Source of the DNA: Deltaproteobacteria bacterium
Lineage (GTDB): Bacteria > Desulfobacterota > Desulfuromonadia > Desulfuromonadales > BM103
DNA length: 47,388 bases
Assembly: GCA_024279915.1 (NCBI GenBank)
Contig: JAJRRB010000048.1
Coordinates: 1 to 47,388, forward strand
Direction: 5' to 3'
The position numbers and the translations under genes were made by a program. This document shows, one piece after another, positions 18,453-27,400 of this stretch (positions within the stretch are counted from its first letter, which is position 1; each line of letters begins with the position of its first letter). The notes below the pieces were generated by a model. The model saw nothing but the letters and a program-made list of their open reading frames with translations, made no database searches and was not told where the DNA came from.

Positions 18453-20654
18453 ATGAAAGCAGCGGATCTGCCACAAAGTTCACCCAAGCCCCAACGCTTT
18501 CGCTCCCTGCGCAGCAAAGTTTTACTCCCTTTCTTTCTCTTAATCGCTGCTCTTTGTGCCTCTGCAATCTGGGGTTCTTTCCACTTGGCAGACCGTTCCT
18601 TCAAAAATAGTGTTGATGAACGTCTGGCCGCCACCCAGGAAGTCCTGTATCGCGAATTCAAAAAACAGGAGCTTATTCTTCAGACTTACGCTGTTATCAT
18701 GCAGCAATTCCAGTCCCTCTCCGAGCGTTTTCAAAGTGAAGCCGAAATCGGTATCCTGCAGGATCGTCTATACAACACCCTGGAGGATTCCAACATCTCT
18801 ACAGCGTTTTACCCGGCAGATATCCGTGGTCTAGTGCCACAGAAAAGTCTGGTAGCACTCTTCGACCAGGTTCGTCGCAGTAACAAAGCCCGCTTTCGTT
18901 ACAGCAACGAATTCGGCACTGTGCCTGTCCTTATGGTTGCGGCCCCACTCCACGATCGGGGAAGAATCACTAAAATACTCCTGTTGCGAACAACTATGGG
19001 TGAAGCCTTTTTACGTAACGTGTCTTCGTCGCTGAATGTTAACGTCACTTTGATGACGATTGACGGTCAAATCATGGCCAAAAGCAACGATAAAAGCACT
19101 GAACTCGTTTTAACTCCGGCCCAAATCAATCAGATCGGCAACGGTCAACCACTTTACCTCGACCACGACACTGGTAAAACTCCTGAGCGTCATCTCTTCT
19201 CGATGGTTCCGCTCGGCAGTAGCGACATGGTTCTGCTTTCCCTGGAAGCATCCCTTGATGGGAAAACAGACCTTCAGAACTCGACCATTTTACGCATGGT
19301 TGCGATCATGATCGCAGTTATCATCTTCGGTACCATCTTTTCCTTCCGCAGGATCAGCGCCATTACCAGGCCAGCGAGAGACTTATACAACGCAACCGAA
19401 GCCATCAGCCGCGGCAACCTGAACCACCGGATTCAAGATATTTCCAATGATGAATTAGGCCAGATTGCCATGTCATTCAATCAGATGGCCGCTGATCTTG
19501 AAAATTCGTATCAGATGCGCACGAATCAAGATATTGCAATCGCGCTTGATCGAGAGGCCGCCAGTACAAAAAAGATTTTGGAGAAGATGGAACGTGAACG
19601 TGACAAGATCAACGAAGAGTTAAACATCATCCAACGTGAGTCAAAAGCGATCTATCAGCTGAATCAGGCGATGACATCGTCAATCGAACTGAGTGTACTC
19701 TTCGACAGGATTCTGCAAGTATTAAATGAAATTCTGGTCTGTGATCATATTGTTTTACTGGCTCACAACCTTGGTGACAGTGTCCTTGAAGTTGTGCGGA
19801 CAACCGGCTTGGATGTCGACGCTTTGAGTAAAGTTCGCTTTACTTTTAACCAGGGAGTTACTGGTGAGGCTGCGCAGAGCCAACGAACAATTTATGTGAA
19901 AGACATCGATAAAGACAACCGCAACTTGAGTTACCATGGCCAGGTGGTCACACGCGGAGCGATGATTTCCGTACCGCTGGTTGTCAAAGGACGTCTGGTG
20001 GGTGTCATCAATCTGCACAAGAGGCAGATCGATGCTTTTTCCACCTCAGAGCAAAGACTGATTCAGGCTATCGCCAATCAGACTGCGCTGACGATAGACA
20101 ACGCTCAACTGATGGAGAAAAGTCGGGATTTAAGTAATACCGACGAGTTAACCGGGCTTTCCAATCGACGCCACTTTCAGGAGATTCTCAAACGTGAAGT
20201 CGCACAAGCCCGTCGTTTCAACTCGATCTTCTCCATTGTCATGTGTGATATCGACGGATTCATGAAGCACAAAAAGATCTTGGGGAACATACACTCTGAT
20301 GCTTTGCTGCGCCAAGTAGGCCAGTCGCTACTAAAAAATACGCGTGGCATCGACCTGGTCTCTCGCTTTGGTAACGATCAGTTTATTATTCTTCTGCCTA
20401 AAACTGACAAAAAAGGCGGTATTGCCGCGGCAGAGAAACTACGCAAACACATCAGTGATGAAGACTTCTCCCGGCATATTGATTACGATACGACCTTCAA
20501 GATGACAGTTTCCTTAGGCGTCACTGAATTCCCGGGCGACAGTAAAAACATCTATGAGCTCCTGAATTTAGCCGATCGTGCCCTGTACGCAGCGAAACAG
20601 GACGGCTGCAATTGTACCGTTGGCTGGGAAGGCCCTGCACCTGGACCTGAATGA
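18453..20654 (+). CDS. HAMP-GAF protein with degenerate GGDEF domain and intact I-site
   Basis: 733 residues. TM1 (about 23-43), an extracytoplasmic sensor domain (to about 280), TM2 (about 283-303), HAMP (304-357), a coiled coil, GAF (about 400-550) and a C-terminal GGDEF domain (about 565-725). The signature reads G640-N-D-Q-F644 instead of GGDEF/GGEEF. The guanine-contacting Asn of the FKxxND motif is Lys607, and the next Asp is Lys608. The metal-site D599-I-D601 and the later Asp616 remain. The product-inhibition site RxxD is kept (R631-G-I-D634) at the normal distance from the signature. Loss of catalytic residues with a kept I-site is known from c-di-GMP receptors such as PopA. I infer a c-di-GMP-binding effector rather than a cyclase. 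It follows the HD-GYP gene, and a strong hairpin terminator follows. Confidence 0.85.
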   Translation: MKAADLPQSSPKPQRFRSLRSKVLLPFFLLIAALCASAIWGSFHLADRSFKNSVDERLAATQEVLYREFKKQELILQTYAVIMQQFQSLSERFQSEAEIGILQDRLYNTLEDSNISTAFYPADIRGLVPQKSLVALFDQVRRSNKARFRYSNEFGTVPVLMVAAPLHDRGRITKILLLRTTMGEAFLRNVSSSLNVNVTLMTIDGQIMAKSNDKSTELVLTPAQINQIGNGQPLYLDHDTGKTPERHLFSMVPLGSSDMVLLSLEASLDGKTDLQNSTILRMVAIMIAVIIFGTIFSFRRISAITRPARDLYNATEAISRGNLNHRIQDISNDELGQIAMSFNQMAADLENSYQMRTNQDIAIALDREAASTKKILEKMERERDKINEELNIIQRESKAIYQLNQAMTSSIELSVLFDRILQVLNEILVCDHIVLLAHNLGDSVLEVVRTTGLDVDALSKVRFTFNQGVTGEAAQSQRTIYVKDIDKDNRNLSYHGQVVTRGAMISVPLVVKGRLVGVINLHKRQIDAFSTSEQRLIQAIANQTALTIDNAQLMEKSRDLSNTDELTGLSNRRHFQEILKREVAQARRFNSIFSIVMCDIDGFMKHKKILGNIHSDALLRQVGQSLLKNTRGIDLVSRFGNDQFIILLPKTDKKGGIAAAEKLRKHISDEDFSRHIDYDTTFKMTVSLGVTEFPGDSKNIYELLNLADRALYAAKQDGCNCTVGWEGPAPGPE

Positions 20655-20683
20655 GTGCCTGTAGCGCGTGGTGCGAAGTGAGA

Positions 20684-20727
20684 AAATCAAAGAAGGCCAC
20701 CTGTTTGCAGGTGGCCTTCTTTGATTT
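20684..20727. terminator. Bidirectional intrinsic terminator between convergent genes
   Basis: A 20-bp perfect stem with a TTTG loop; its ends are AAATCAAAGAAGG and CCTTCTTTGATTT, so A-runs and T-runs flank the GC core on both strands. It separates the plus-strand signalling gene (stop 20654) from convergent argC (stop 20747). Confidence 0.92.
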
Positions 20728-20746
20728 CGCAGAGGATTGAGTTCTA

Positions 20747-21784
20747 TCAAGGAAACACGGGCGGTATCATCAAGCCTGTATTTTCGGGTAGAGACAACAT
20801 GAGATTCATATTCTGTATTGCCTGCCCGGCTGCACCTTTAACCAGATTATCAATTGCACCAAGAGCAATCACTCTGCCAGTCCGATCATCAACAGCCAAA
20901 CCAATATCGCAATAGTTACTGCCACGGACCTGTGAGACATTCGGCAGTTGGCCTTTCGGCAGAACCCTGACAAATGTTTCGGACGCATATCTATCCTGAT
21001 AAAGATCATGTAGTGCATCTAGAGTGAGTTGGCTAGACAAGCTTGCATAACAGGTACTGAGAATACCTCTGTTTATCGGCAGCAAGTGTGGTGTAAAGCT
21101 GATGGTCACGCCGCTTCCCGACAAAAGACCAAGCGTCTGCTCAATCTCCGGAGTATGGCGGTGCCTGGGCAGACTGTATGCTTTGAAGCCTTCATTGACC
21201 TCACAGTAGAGCGTATCCACTTTTGCCGCACGACCAGCACCACTGGTCCCAGATTTACTGTCAACGATAATCGTTGTTGGATCGATCAAATCATTTTCAA
21301 GTAAAGGTGCCAATGCCAGGGCCACACTGGTTGGATAGCAACCAGGGTTGGCAATTAACCGGGCAGTAGGGATCTGCTCACGAAAGAGCTCAGGAAGCCC
21401 GTAAACAGCCTCAGAGAGTAACTCTTTAGCAGTATGTTCCTGATACCAGGCTTCGTAGACAGAGACATCGCTGATACGGAAATCCGCAGAGAGATCGACG
21501 ACACGACAGCCAGCATCAAGAAGCTCTGGAATCATCCCCATCGCTGTCTGGTGAGGAACTGCGGTGAAAACCAGATCTGCACACTCCGCCAGTCGCTTTG
21601 GATTGACATCCTCAAAAACGAGGTCAAGACTTCCTTGCAGAGAAGGGAAAACCTCGCACACCAATTGACCGGCATATTGACGCGACGTAACAGAGACCAA
21701 CTCCGTATCAGGGTGCAATGAAAGTAGCCTGAGTAATTCAACGCCGGTATAACCACTGGCACCAATAACTGCTATCCGATGCAT
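20747..21784 (-). CDS. argC: N-acetyl-gamma-glutamyl-phosphate reductase
   Basis: 345 residues, normal for ArgC. The N-terminal NAD(P)-binding motif is [16 protein letters not shown]. The catalytic Cys is C149 in ANPGCYPTS, followed by [12 protein letters not shown] and [14 protein letters not shown] with the catalytic His. The C-terminal [25 protein letters not shown] block is typical. It reduces N-acetylglutamyl phosphate to the semialdehyde in arginine synthesis. It lies 120 bp after rpsI, separated by a terminator, so it may have its own promoter. Confidence 0.96.
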   Translation of the reverse strand: MHRIAVIGASGYTGVELLRLLSLHPDTELVSVTSRQYAGQLVCEVFPSLQGSLDLVFEDVNPKRLAECADLVFTAVPHQTAMGMIPELLDAGCRVVDLSADFRISDVSVYEAWYQEHTAKELLSEAVYGLPELFREQIPTARLIANPGCYPTSVALALAPLLENDLIDPTTIIVDSKSGTSGAGRAAKVDTLYCEVNEGFKAYSLPRHRHTPEIEQTLGLLSGSGVTISFTPHLLPINRGILSTCYASLSSQLTLDALHDLYQDRYASETFVRVLPKGQLPNVSQVRGSNYCDIGLAVDDRTGRVIALGAIDNLVKGAAGQAIQNMNLMLSLPENTGLMIPPVFP

Positions 21785-21834
21785 ATTCGCTCCTTAAACT
21801 TATTTCAGTACATTCCAGAGAAACAGTTCACAAA

Positions 21835-21865
21835 CGACAAAAGGGAAGCCCGCAGGCTTCCCTTT
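21835..21865 (-). terminator. Intrinsic terminator after rplM-rpsI
   Basis: AAAGGGAAGCC and GGCTTCCCTTT form an 11-bp stem with a 4-nt loop (21840-21865). The minus strand continues TTTGTCGTTTG. It lies about 40 bp after the rpsI stop and before argC. Confidence 0.85.
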
Positions 21866-21904
21866 CCAACCAAATATCCAAGCGACCCAAAGAGCCGCAA
21901 GGGG

Positions 21905-22297
21905 TTAACGCTTGGAGAACTGGAAGCTACGACGAGCGCCGCGCTTACCGTACTTCTTACGTTCCTTGATTCGACTGTCGCGGGTAATGAAGCCAGCCTT
22001 CTTGAGCGATGCACGAAGCTCTGGATCAACTGCGAGCAGGGCTTTAGTGATGCCATGTTTAATTGCACCAGCTTGACCGGAAGGGCCGTCGCCACAAACA
22101 TTCACGGTAATATCGAACTTGCCGATATTCTCGGTCAGTTCGAGAGGCTGACGCACAACCATCTTGGATGTCGGGCGACCGAAATACTCATCAATCGTCC
22201 GCTTGTTAATAGTTATCTCACCAGTACCCGGCTTCATCCAGACACGGGCAATAGAGGTTTTTCTCTTACCGGTGGCGTAAATTCTCTGATCTGCCAT
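21905..22297 (-). CDS. rpsI: 30S ribosomal protein uS9
   Basis: 130 residues. Contains [20 protein letters not shown] at the start and the uS9 C-terminal tail ending [12 protein letters not shown], which reaches the P-site tRNA. It lies 22 bp after rplM, in the universal L13-S9 order, with an AGGAGAT ribosome binding site. Confidence 0.98.
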   Translation of the reverse strand: MADQRIYATGKRKTSIARVWMKPGTGEITINKRTIDEYFGRPTSKMVVRQPLELTENIGKFDITVNVCGDGPSGQAGAIKHGITKALLAVDPELRASLKKAGFITRDSRIKERKKYGKRGARRSFQFSKR

Positions 22298-22319
22298 CGT
22301 CTATATCTCCTGAATTCCC

Positions 22320-22748
22320 TTAAACCTGAAGTTCTTTGGGCTGCTGTGCCTGATGCGGATGGTCTGAACCGCAATAGACTCTAAGTTTACTGTACATCTG
22401 ACGTCCGAGTTTATTCTTCGGCAACATACCCTTGACCGCTTTCTTGATCAGTTCTTCGGGTTTTTTCTCAAGCATCTTGCCAGCTGGAGTCGCAGTCAGA
22501 CCACCGGTATAACCACTATGGCGGTAATACATCTTCTGGCTCAGCTTGTTACCGGTCAGACGAACCTTCTCAGCATTGAGAACGATGACAAAATCACCTG
22601 TGTCAACGCTTGGCGTATAAATAGCCTTATGCTTACCGCGTAAGATCGTAGCTATTTGGGTAGCTGCCCGGCCCAGAACTTTGCCTTCCAGGTCAACAAC
22701 GTACCAGTCTTTCTGGAGATCTTCTTTTTTTGCAACGGGAGTACTCAT
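22320..22748 (-). CDS. rplM: 50S ribosomal protein uL13
   Basis: 142 residues. Signatures [50 protein letters not shown] and [12 protein letters not shown] identify uL13. AGAGAGGATAG precedes the ATG. A near-consensus promoter lies about 55 bp upstream and drives rplM-rpsI. Confidence 0.98.
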   Translation of the reverse strand: MSTPVAKKEDLQKDWYVVDLEGKVLGRAATQIATILRGKHKAIYTPSVDTGDFVIVLNAEKVRLTGNKLSQKMYYRHSGYTGGLTATPAGKMLEKKPEELIKKAVKGMLPKNKLGRQMYSKLRVYCGSDHPHQAQQPKELQV

Positions 22749-22801
22749 TACTATCCTCTCTATATAAAATCTGTGGGTTTACGGGGCTCACAGAAACTCG
22801 A

Positions 22802-22830
22802 AATTTAGTCAAAAGGGCTTGGGTTGTCAA
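22802..22830 (-). promoter_or_regulatory. Sigma-70 promoter of rplM-rpsI
   Basis: On the minus strand TTGACA (22830-22825) and TAAATT (22807-22802) are separated by 17 bp, matching the housekeeping consensus. Transcription would start near 22795, giving a leader of about 45 nt before rplM. Confidence 0.75.
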
Positions 22831-22854
22831 GCTTTTTCTTAGCTTTCCTGGCAC

Positions 22855-23940
22855 TTAGCTTGGTACGAAGGTGTGCTTTCCTGTAATTCTGTTACAGAGC
22901 GCCGAAAGAAGCTTCACGGCTCCTTCCAAATCGGTCCAATCAAGCACTTCCACAGGGGTGTGCATGTAGCGTAACGGGATACTGATCAACGCAGTAGCCA
23001 CACCACCGTGGACAAGTTGCATAACATTAGCATCAGTCCCTGTAGCGCGCGGAATGCCCATGACCTGGCAGGGGATATTCTCTTCTTCAGCGGTCGTCAT
23101 CAGAAGGTCAAAAAGCACTGGGTTGATATTGGGACCACGAGCAATGACCGGCCCTTTTCCCAAACATACTTCACCAAGGTCTTTATGATCAGCACCAGGA
23201 TAGTCGCTGGCAAAACCAACTTCAACAGCAATCCCGAGATCTGGCTGCACACCATAAGCACTGGTTGCTCCACCACGTAAGCCAACCTCTTCCTGTACGG
23301 TAGAGACTCCGTAGAGATCAACAGACAAACTATCATTCCGGCGAACTTCACGTAGCACCTGGGCTACGATAAAGGCACCCATTTTGTCATCGAGAGCTCG
23401 TGAGGTGAGCCGGGTTCCTTGTAGACGTTCGACACCGACGTTGAAAGTCACAGGGTCACCAATCGACACCAGCTTGACGGCTTCCGCTTTATCCGTGCAG
23501 CCGATATCAATGAATTGGCTCTTGAAAGGGACCACCTTGTCGCGATCTTTAGGTTCAATCTGGTGAATCGGGCGTTTGCCAACCACGCCAAGTACTGGTC
23601 CGCCTGAAGTGTGAACAGTGACTCTCTGTCCAGGCACAAGGTGCGCATCGACACCGCCAATCGGTGCAAAGAAGAGATAACCTTGATCGTCGACATACTT
23701 GACCATGAAGCCGATCTCATCACAATGACCGGCCAGCATCAAACGCGGAGCTCCCGCAGGTCCTTCAATATGAGCGATCACATTGCCCATAACATCGGTG
23801 CGAATATCATCAACAACATCAGTGAGTGCTTTGCGAATCACGCGCTGTGCAGGCTGTTCAACGCCAGACGGACTCGGCGCTTCGATCAGTTCTTTAAAAA
23901 ACTTAAAATCTTGTTTATTCATAGTTGACTGGTCCTTCAT
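22855..23940 (-). CDS. M42 family glutamyl/leucyl aminopeptidase
   Basis: 361 residues. M42 signatures: LMLAGHCDEIGFMV (first zinc ligand), TSRALDDKMGAF (bridging Asp), VSTVQEEVGLRGG (catalytic and metal Glu pair) and RYMHTPVEV near the C-terminus (last zinc His). The family forms large dodecameric cytosolic aminopeptidases that trim peptides; FrvX, YsdC and PepA-like M42 enzymes belong here. A second in-frame ATG seven codons in (MNKQDFKFF) is also possible. It stands just downstream of a dispersed repeat and is transcribed in the same direction as miaB. Confidence 0.9.
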   Translation of the reverse strand: MKDQSTMNKQDFKFFKELIEAPSPSGVEQPAQRVIRKALTDVVDDIRTDVMGNVIAHIEGPAGAPRLMLAGHCDEIGFMVKYVDDQGYLFFAPIGGVDAHLVPGQRVTVHTSGGPVLGVVGKRPIHQIEPKDRDKVVPFKSQFIDIGCTDKAEAVKLVSIGDPVTFNVGVERLQGTRLTSRALDDKMGAFIVAQVLREVRRNDSLSVDLYGVSTVQEEVGLRGGATSAYGVQPDLGIAVEVGFASDYPGADHKDLGEVCLGKGPVIARGPNINPVLFDLLMTTAEEENIPCQVMGIPRATGTDANVMQLVHGGVATALISIPLRYMHTPVEVLDWTDLEGAVKLLSALCNRITGKHTFVPS

Positions 23941-23979
23941 TTTTAGTGAGCGTTTAACTTGAGGACTTTGGGCAAAACA

Positions 23980-24104
23980 TTTTAACGCCCGCTTGCTTCG
24001 CTAGCTCAAGACGCCAAGATGTTAAGCAAGACGCAGATAAAATCCAATAGTTGATTTTTCCTTCTTTGCGGCTTTCATTTACACCTTGCGACTTTGCGTT
24101 AAAA
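23980..24104. repeat. Dispersed palindromic repeat, copy A (TTTTAACGC ends)
   Basis: A 125-bp non-coding element bounded by TTTTAACGC (23980-23988) and its inverse GCGTTAAAA (24096-24104). The interior is rich in GACGC and CTTTGCG words. It shares ends and left-half sequence with copy B at 46438-46575. It fills the gap between miaB and the M42 peptidase gene. Confidence 0.7.
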
Positions 24105-24150
24105 AGCTACCAGCACCCAGGCAAAACAAACCCTATTCCTGAAGCGAGGT

Positions 24151-25482
24151 TCACATTGATGGCTCAACAAGTTCACCCAGCAAGGAGTTGCGGAAAGCTT
24201 TCGTAATTTTTACCGACACCCAAGTTCCGGCAAGCTCTTCAGGTCCGGAGAAATTAACAATCCGGTTCCAGGTAGAACGACCGAACAGCTGCCCTGCCCC
24301 CTTTTTGCTCTCACCTTCAACCAGCACTTCCTGAACAGTGCCGACATCGGCTTCCCATATCTGGCGGCTGATTTCCTGCTGCGTATCGAGCATGCGATTG
24401 AAGCGTTTCTGTTTTGCCTCAGCAGTAAATTCATCCGTCATATCAGCAGCTGTTGTTCCACTGCGCGGCGAGTAGATAAAAGAGTATATTTCCGTATAAC
24501 GCACCTTTTCGAGCAGCGACATGGTCTCGGCAAAGTCCTCTTCGGTTTCGCCTGGGAAACCAACGATAACATCAGAGCTCAGACGAATATCGGGACAGAC
24601 CTGGTGCAAGCGGGAAACAATATTCAAGTAACGTTCACGGGAATAGCCGCGGTTCATGGTTTTGAGAATATTATCAGAACCGCACTGTACCGGCAGGTGC
24701 AGATGCTTACAGAGTTTATCAAGTCGACCAAAACAATCGATCAGCTCATCAGAAAGGTCTTTCGGGTGTGACGTGGTAAAGCGAATCCGATCAATACCAT
24801 CGATACCATTGACCTGTTCAAGAAGTGCAGGAAAACTGATTTCCTCCTCTTTGGTACCGTAAGAATTGACATTTTGGCCAATCAGGGTTACCTCGCGCAC
24901 ACCCTGCTCCGCAAGTTCACGGATTTCAGCAAGGATTTCTGCGCTTGGACGGCTGATCTCACGTCCACGCACATAGGGCACTACGCAATAGCTGCAGAAG
25001 TTATCGCAACCTTGCATAATCGTGACGAACCGTGTGAAGGCTTCCTGCCCAGTACGTGACGGGAAAAGCTGCAAACGGGTCTCACGGTCAAGAAAGTCCG
25101 TTTCCTCGCAGCGCACATGTTTCTCTGCAACCTGTTGCACCATTTCAGGGAGCCTATGAACGTTGTGGGTGCCAAAGACCAGGTCCAGATAGGGGAATTC
25201 TTCCAGGAGCTGTTTGCCCTCCTGCTGAGCGATGCAGCCACCCATGCCGATAATCAATTCCGGGTTACGTTCTTTAAGAGGTTTGAAACGCCCCAGGTGA
25301 CCGTAAGCCTTGCGTACAGCCTTATCGCGCACAGCACAGGTGTGTAACAAAACCAGACCAGCCTGCTCCGGTTCATCGGTCTGCTGATAACCAATCCCGG
25401 CAAGCAGATCAATGATCCGCTCCGAGTCGACCACATTCATCTGGCAGCCAAAGGTTTCCAGGTAAAAGGTTTTATTATTCAT
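24151..25482 (-). CDS. miaB: tRNA-2-methylthio-N6-dimethylallyladenosine synthase MiaB
   Basis: 443 residues from ATG 25482, which has GGAAG at a good distance and begins with the conserved FYLETFGCQMN; an upstream ATG at 25572 would add 30 unrelated residues. Cluster ligands: C13, C49 and C83 for the auxiliary [4Fe-4S] cluster, and C159-x3-C163-x2-C166 in GCDNFCSYCVVPYVRG for the radical-SAM cluster. The rest of the radical-SAM barrel includes VTLIGQNVNSYG and LHLPVQCGSD. A C-terminal TRAM-like domain follows. MiaB methylthiolates i6A-37 of tRNAs that read UNN codons. Five bases separate the upstream long frame from the PH-domain gene, so they may form one transcript. Confidence 0.96.
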   Translation of the reverse strand: MNNKTFYLETFGCQMNVVDSERIIDLLAGIGYQQTDEPEQAGLVLLHTCAVRDKAVRKAYGHLGRFKPLKERNPELIIGMGGCIAQQEGKQLLEEFPYLDLVFGTHNVHRLPEMVQQVAEKHVRCEETDFLDRETRLQLFPSRTGQEAFTRFVTIMQGCDNFCSYCVVPYVRGREISRPSAEILAEIRELAEQGVREVTLIGQNVNSYGTKEEEISFPALLEQVNGIDGIDRIRFTTSHPKDLSDELIDCFGRLDKLCKHLHLPVQCGSDNILKTMNRGYSRERYLNIVSRLHQVCPDIRLSSDVIVGFPGETEEDFAETMSLLEKVRYTEIYSFIYSPRSGTTAADMTDEFTAEAKQKRFNRMLDTQQEISRQIWEADVGTVQEVLVEGESKKGAGQLFGRSTWNRIVNFSGPEELAGTWVSVKITKAFRNSLLGELVEPSM

Positions 25483-25576
25483 AAACTTACTTCCATAAGG
25501 GTTAATGTTGAGGCCAGCATCCCTGAGAGTCTGACGGGCTACGAGACTAATCAAAGAAGAGATTGAAGGCAACAGA

Positions 25577-26104
25577 TTAAGAGTCTGTGCTCAGGGATGG
25601 TTGCTTAGCCTTGTCACCTATCGCTTTTTCCAGAAGGTCTGTTGCCTGACGCGGATGCTCGACGCAATGCAGCGTCAATCGCTTCTCCTCTCCCTTATGA
25701 ACCCGTAGCGTACCAAGCTGTTTACCGTGAGGTGTTAGACAGAAGTAAGTAATATCCTGAAGTTCCAGAGACTCGATACGGCGCGTTAACAGACCACGCT
25801 GAATCATCAGACGACGATCCGTAATCGCATAGTAGATGTGATTCCACTCCAGGCGAGCCTGAAGAAAATGACCAAGTGTCAGGTAAAGCGCCACCAGTAG
25901 GAAAGGTAGTGGCAACCAGGCCAACCAGAAGATTTCATACTCCTCAGCAAAATCAATACCGGAGTATTGCCAGTAACTGCAAACAGGTATAAGGACGAGG
26001 CCGAAAAACGAATGTCGCCAATTTCTGAAGGTGTAGCAGCGTGGGGCTGGACGCCCTTCCCAGCAAATTTCTTCACCAACATCCAGGGTAAATTCCCGCT
26101 TCAT
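25577..26104 (-). CDS. Membrane PH-domain (DUF304/YdbS-like) protein
   Basis: 175 residues. Two adjacent transmembrane segments (about 32-47 and 57-82) are followed by a bacterial PH-like domain with the usual pattern: HIYYAITDRRLMIQRGLLTRRIESLELQDITYF, then LGTLRVH. The N-terminal FTLDVGEEICWEGRPAPR also fits this family. Such proteins are membrane-bound and of unknown function. Its ATG overlaps the stop of the upstream lipoprotein by four bases, which indicates translational coupling and perhaps a functional pair. Confidence 0.8.
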   Translation of the reverse strand: MKREFTLDVGEEICWEGRPAPRCYTFRNWRHSFFGLVLIPVCSYWQYSGIDFAEEYEIFWLAWLPLPFLLVALYLTLGHFLQARLEWNHIYYAITDRRLMIQRGLLTRRIESLELQDITYFCLTPHGKQLGTLRVHKGEEKRLTLHCVEHPRQATDLLEKAIGDKAKQPSLSTDS

Positions 26105-27180
26105 TGTACACCTGCCGATTGTTTCAGACGTTTGGTAGCAGTCCGACCCAATTTACTGTCGTGATCAGACTCCGCAACGAGGTGATAAAGCAATCTGGCA
26201 CCCTTTACATCGCCGCTTTGCTCCCTGGCCTCAGCAAGCAGGAAGAGATTTTCTGTCACTGGCAACAGACCAACACTCCTGGCCAAAGCTTGATTTGCCT
26301 GGCGGAATTTGCTCTGTTGCAGATAAAGATAACCAAGTCCCATTTGGGTTCGGTAGTAATCAGGCTGCAATTTGACAGCCTTTTGCAGATGCAAGCGAGC
26401 CGGTTGCAACTGGCCTGCTCGCAGGTATGCCAAGCCAAGAGAACCCAGGATTCGAGGTTCATCAGCTGCTGTTGTAGCAGCCTGTAGATAAAGTGCAATG
26501 GCTTTTGCCTGATCATCAGTTTTCTCAGCCTTTCTTGCTCTGGCAGCCAGTTCATAGCCCGGTTGTAAGCCTGAAAGCCGTTTGACCGATTCTGGCAAGC
26601 CTGTCGACCCGGTTTTATCATCTACTACAGCAACGGGTTGAGTTGTCGGCAGACAATCCTGCACACAAGCTTGGCGTTTAAAGAGTCGGGCCAGGCGTAT
26701 TGCCGCAGAGTCAGGATCATAAGTTGAGCCCGATACGGACAAAACTTCTTCTGTCGCTTCAGCCATACCACGACTCACACGATCTTCATAAATGTTATTC
26801 GACACGCGAACCGCGTACTTCATGACAGCTTTCAGCTCTGCCCGGCTTTTCATCTTAGCCAGAAGACCTCTGGTTATAATGACTCGACCGCCCGGTAGCG
26901 GATAAAAGGCTGAGGAACTCCGGTCAGCGACCGAGACCTTGAAAGGATGATCACTCTGGACATAATGGCTGAGATCATTAGTGAGAGTCTTATCGTAATA
27001 TGACCCGCCAAGCATCTGTATCAGTGGCCCTTCGACAACAGAACCCACCCGAGCTTCATCCACAGCTTTCAAGTGTGGCGGTGCCACTCGGGTTAAGCCA
27101 CTGCAACCACCTAACCAGCCCAGCACAACAAACAGGTAGATAATCTTCAATCTGCTTCTATAATTAGGCATGATCATCAT
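26101..27180 (-). CDS. Lipoprotein with degenerate M48 (BepA-like) domain and TPR repeats
   Basis: 359 residues with a lipoprotein signal (lipobox LGGC, Cys 26). Residues about 60-130 follow the M48 metallopeptidase pattern: FKVSVADRSSSAFYPLPGGRVIITRGLLAKMKSRAELKAVM. Where the zinc motif HExxH should follow, the protein has KYAVR (121-125), so it cannot bind zinc in the usual way. The C-terminal half (about 215-350) is made of TPR repeats (LGSLGLAYLRAGQLQPARLHLQKAVKLQPDYY and others), as in BepA/LoiP-type outer-membrane quality-control proteases. I infer a non-proteolytic relative acting as periplasmic chaperone or scaffold. It is coupled to the PH-domain gene. The start is uncertain among three close ATGs. 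Confidence 0.75.
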   Translation of the reverse strand: MMIMPNYRSRLKIIYLFVVLGWLGGCSGLTRVAPPHLKAVDEARVGSVVEGPLIQMLGGSYYDKTLTNDLSHYVQSDHPFKVSVADRSSSAFYPLPGGRVIITRGLLAKMKSRAELKAVMKYAVRVSNNIYEDRVSRGMAEATEEVLSVSGSTYDPDSAAIRLARLFKRQACVQDCLPTTQPVAVVDDKTGSTGLPESVKRLSGLQPGYELAARARKAEKTDDQAKAIALYLQAATTAADEPRILGSLGLAYLRAGQLQPARLHLQKAVKLQPDYYRTQMGLGYLYLQQSKFRQANQALARSVGLLPVTENLFLLAEAREQSGDVKGARLLYHLVAESDHDSKLGRTATKRLKQSAGVQ

Positions 27181-27320
27181 TTTGGTTCATCTGATTTCGG
27201 TTGAAGATGTGCATCTTAGGCCATGCCTGCAAATCAGACAAGTCCGAGCGTTAATTGGCTGTATTCTTGATGTGGACAATACAATCCAACGACAAAACAG
27301 AGGTATCAGAAAAAAGCTGC

Positions 27321-27348
27321 TTGCATTTCCCTGTCAAGCGACTATTAT
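27321..27348 (+). promoter_or_regulatory. Putative promoter of typA
   Basis: TTGCAT (27321-27326) and TATTAT (27343-27348) are separated by 16 bp, about 50 bp before the typA ATG, in the divergent region upstream of the lipoprotein gene. The match is moderate. Confidence 0.5.
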
Positions 27349-27400
27349 ACCTCGCCCAAACAACCGCAGAGCAATTGTATATAAATAAAGGTATCAAATC

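Noticed and set aside
25483-25572. 30-residue N-terminal extension of miaB
   Set aside because: MiaB begins with the conserved FYLETFGCQMN block; the ATG at 25482 has a ribosome binding site.
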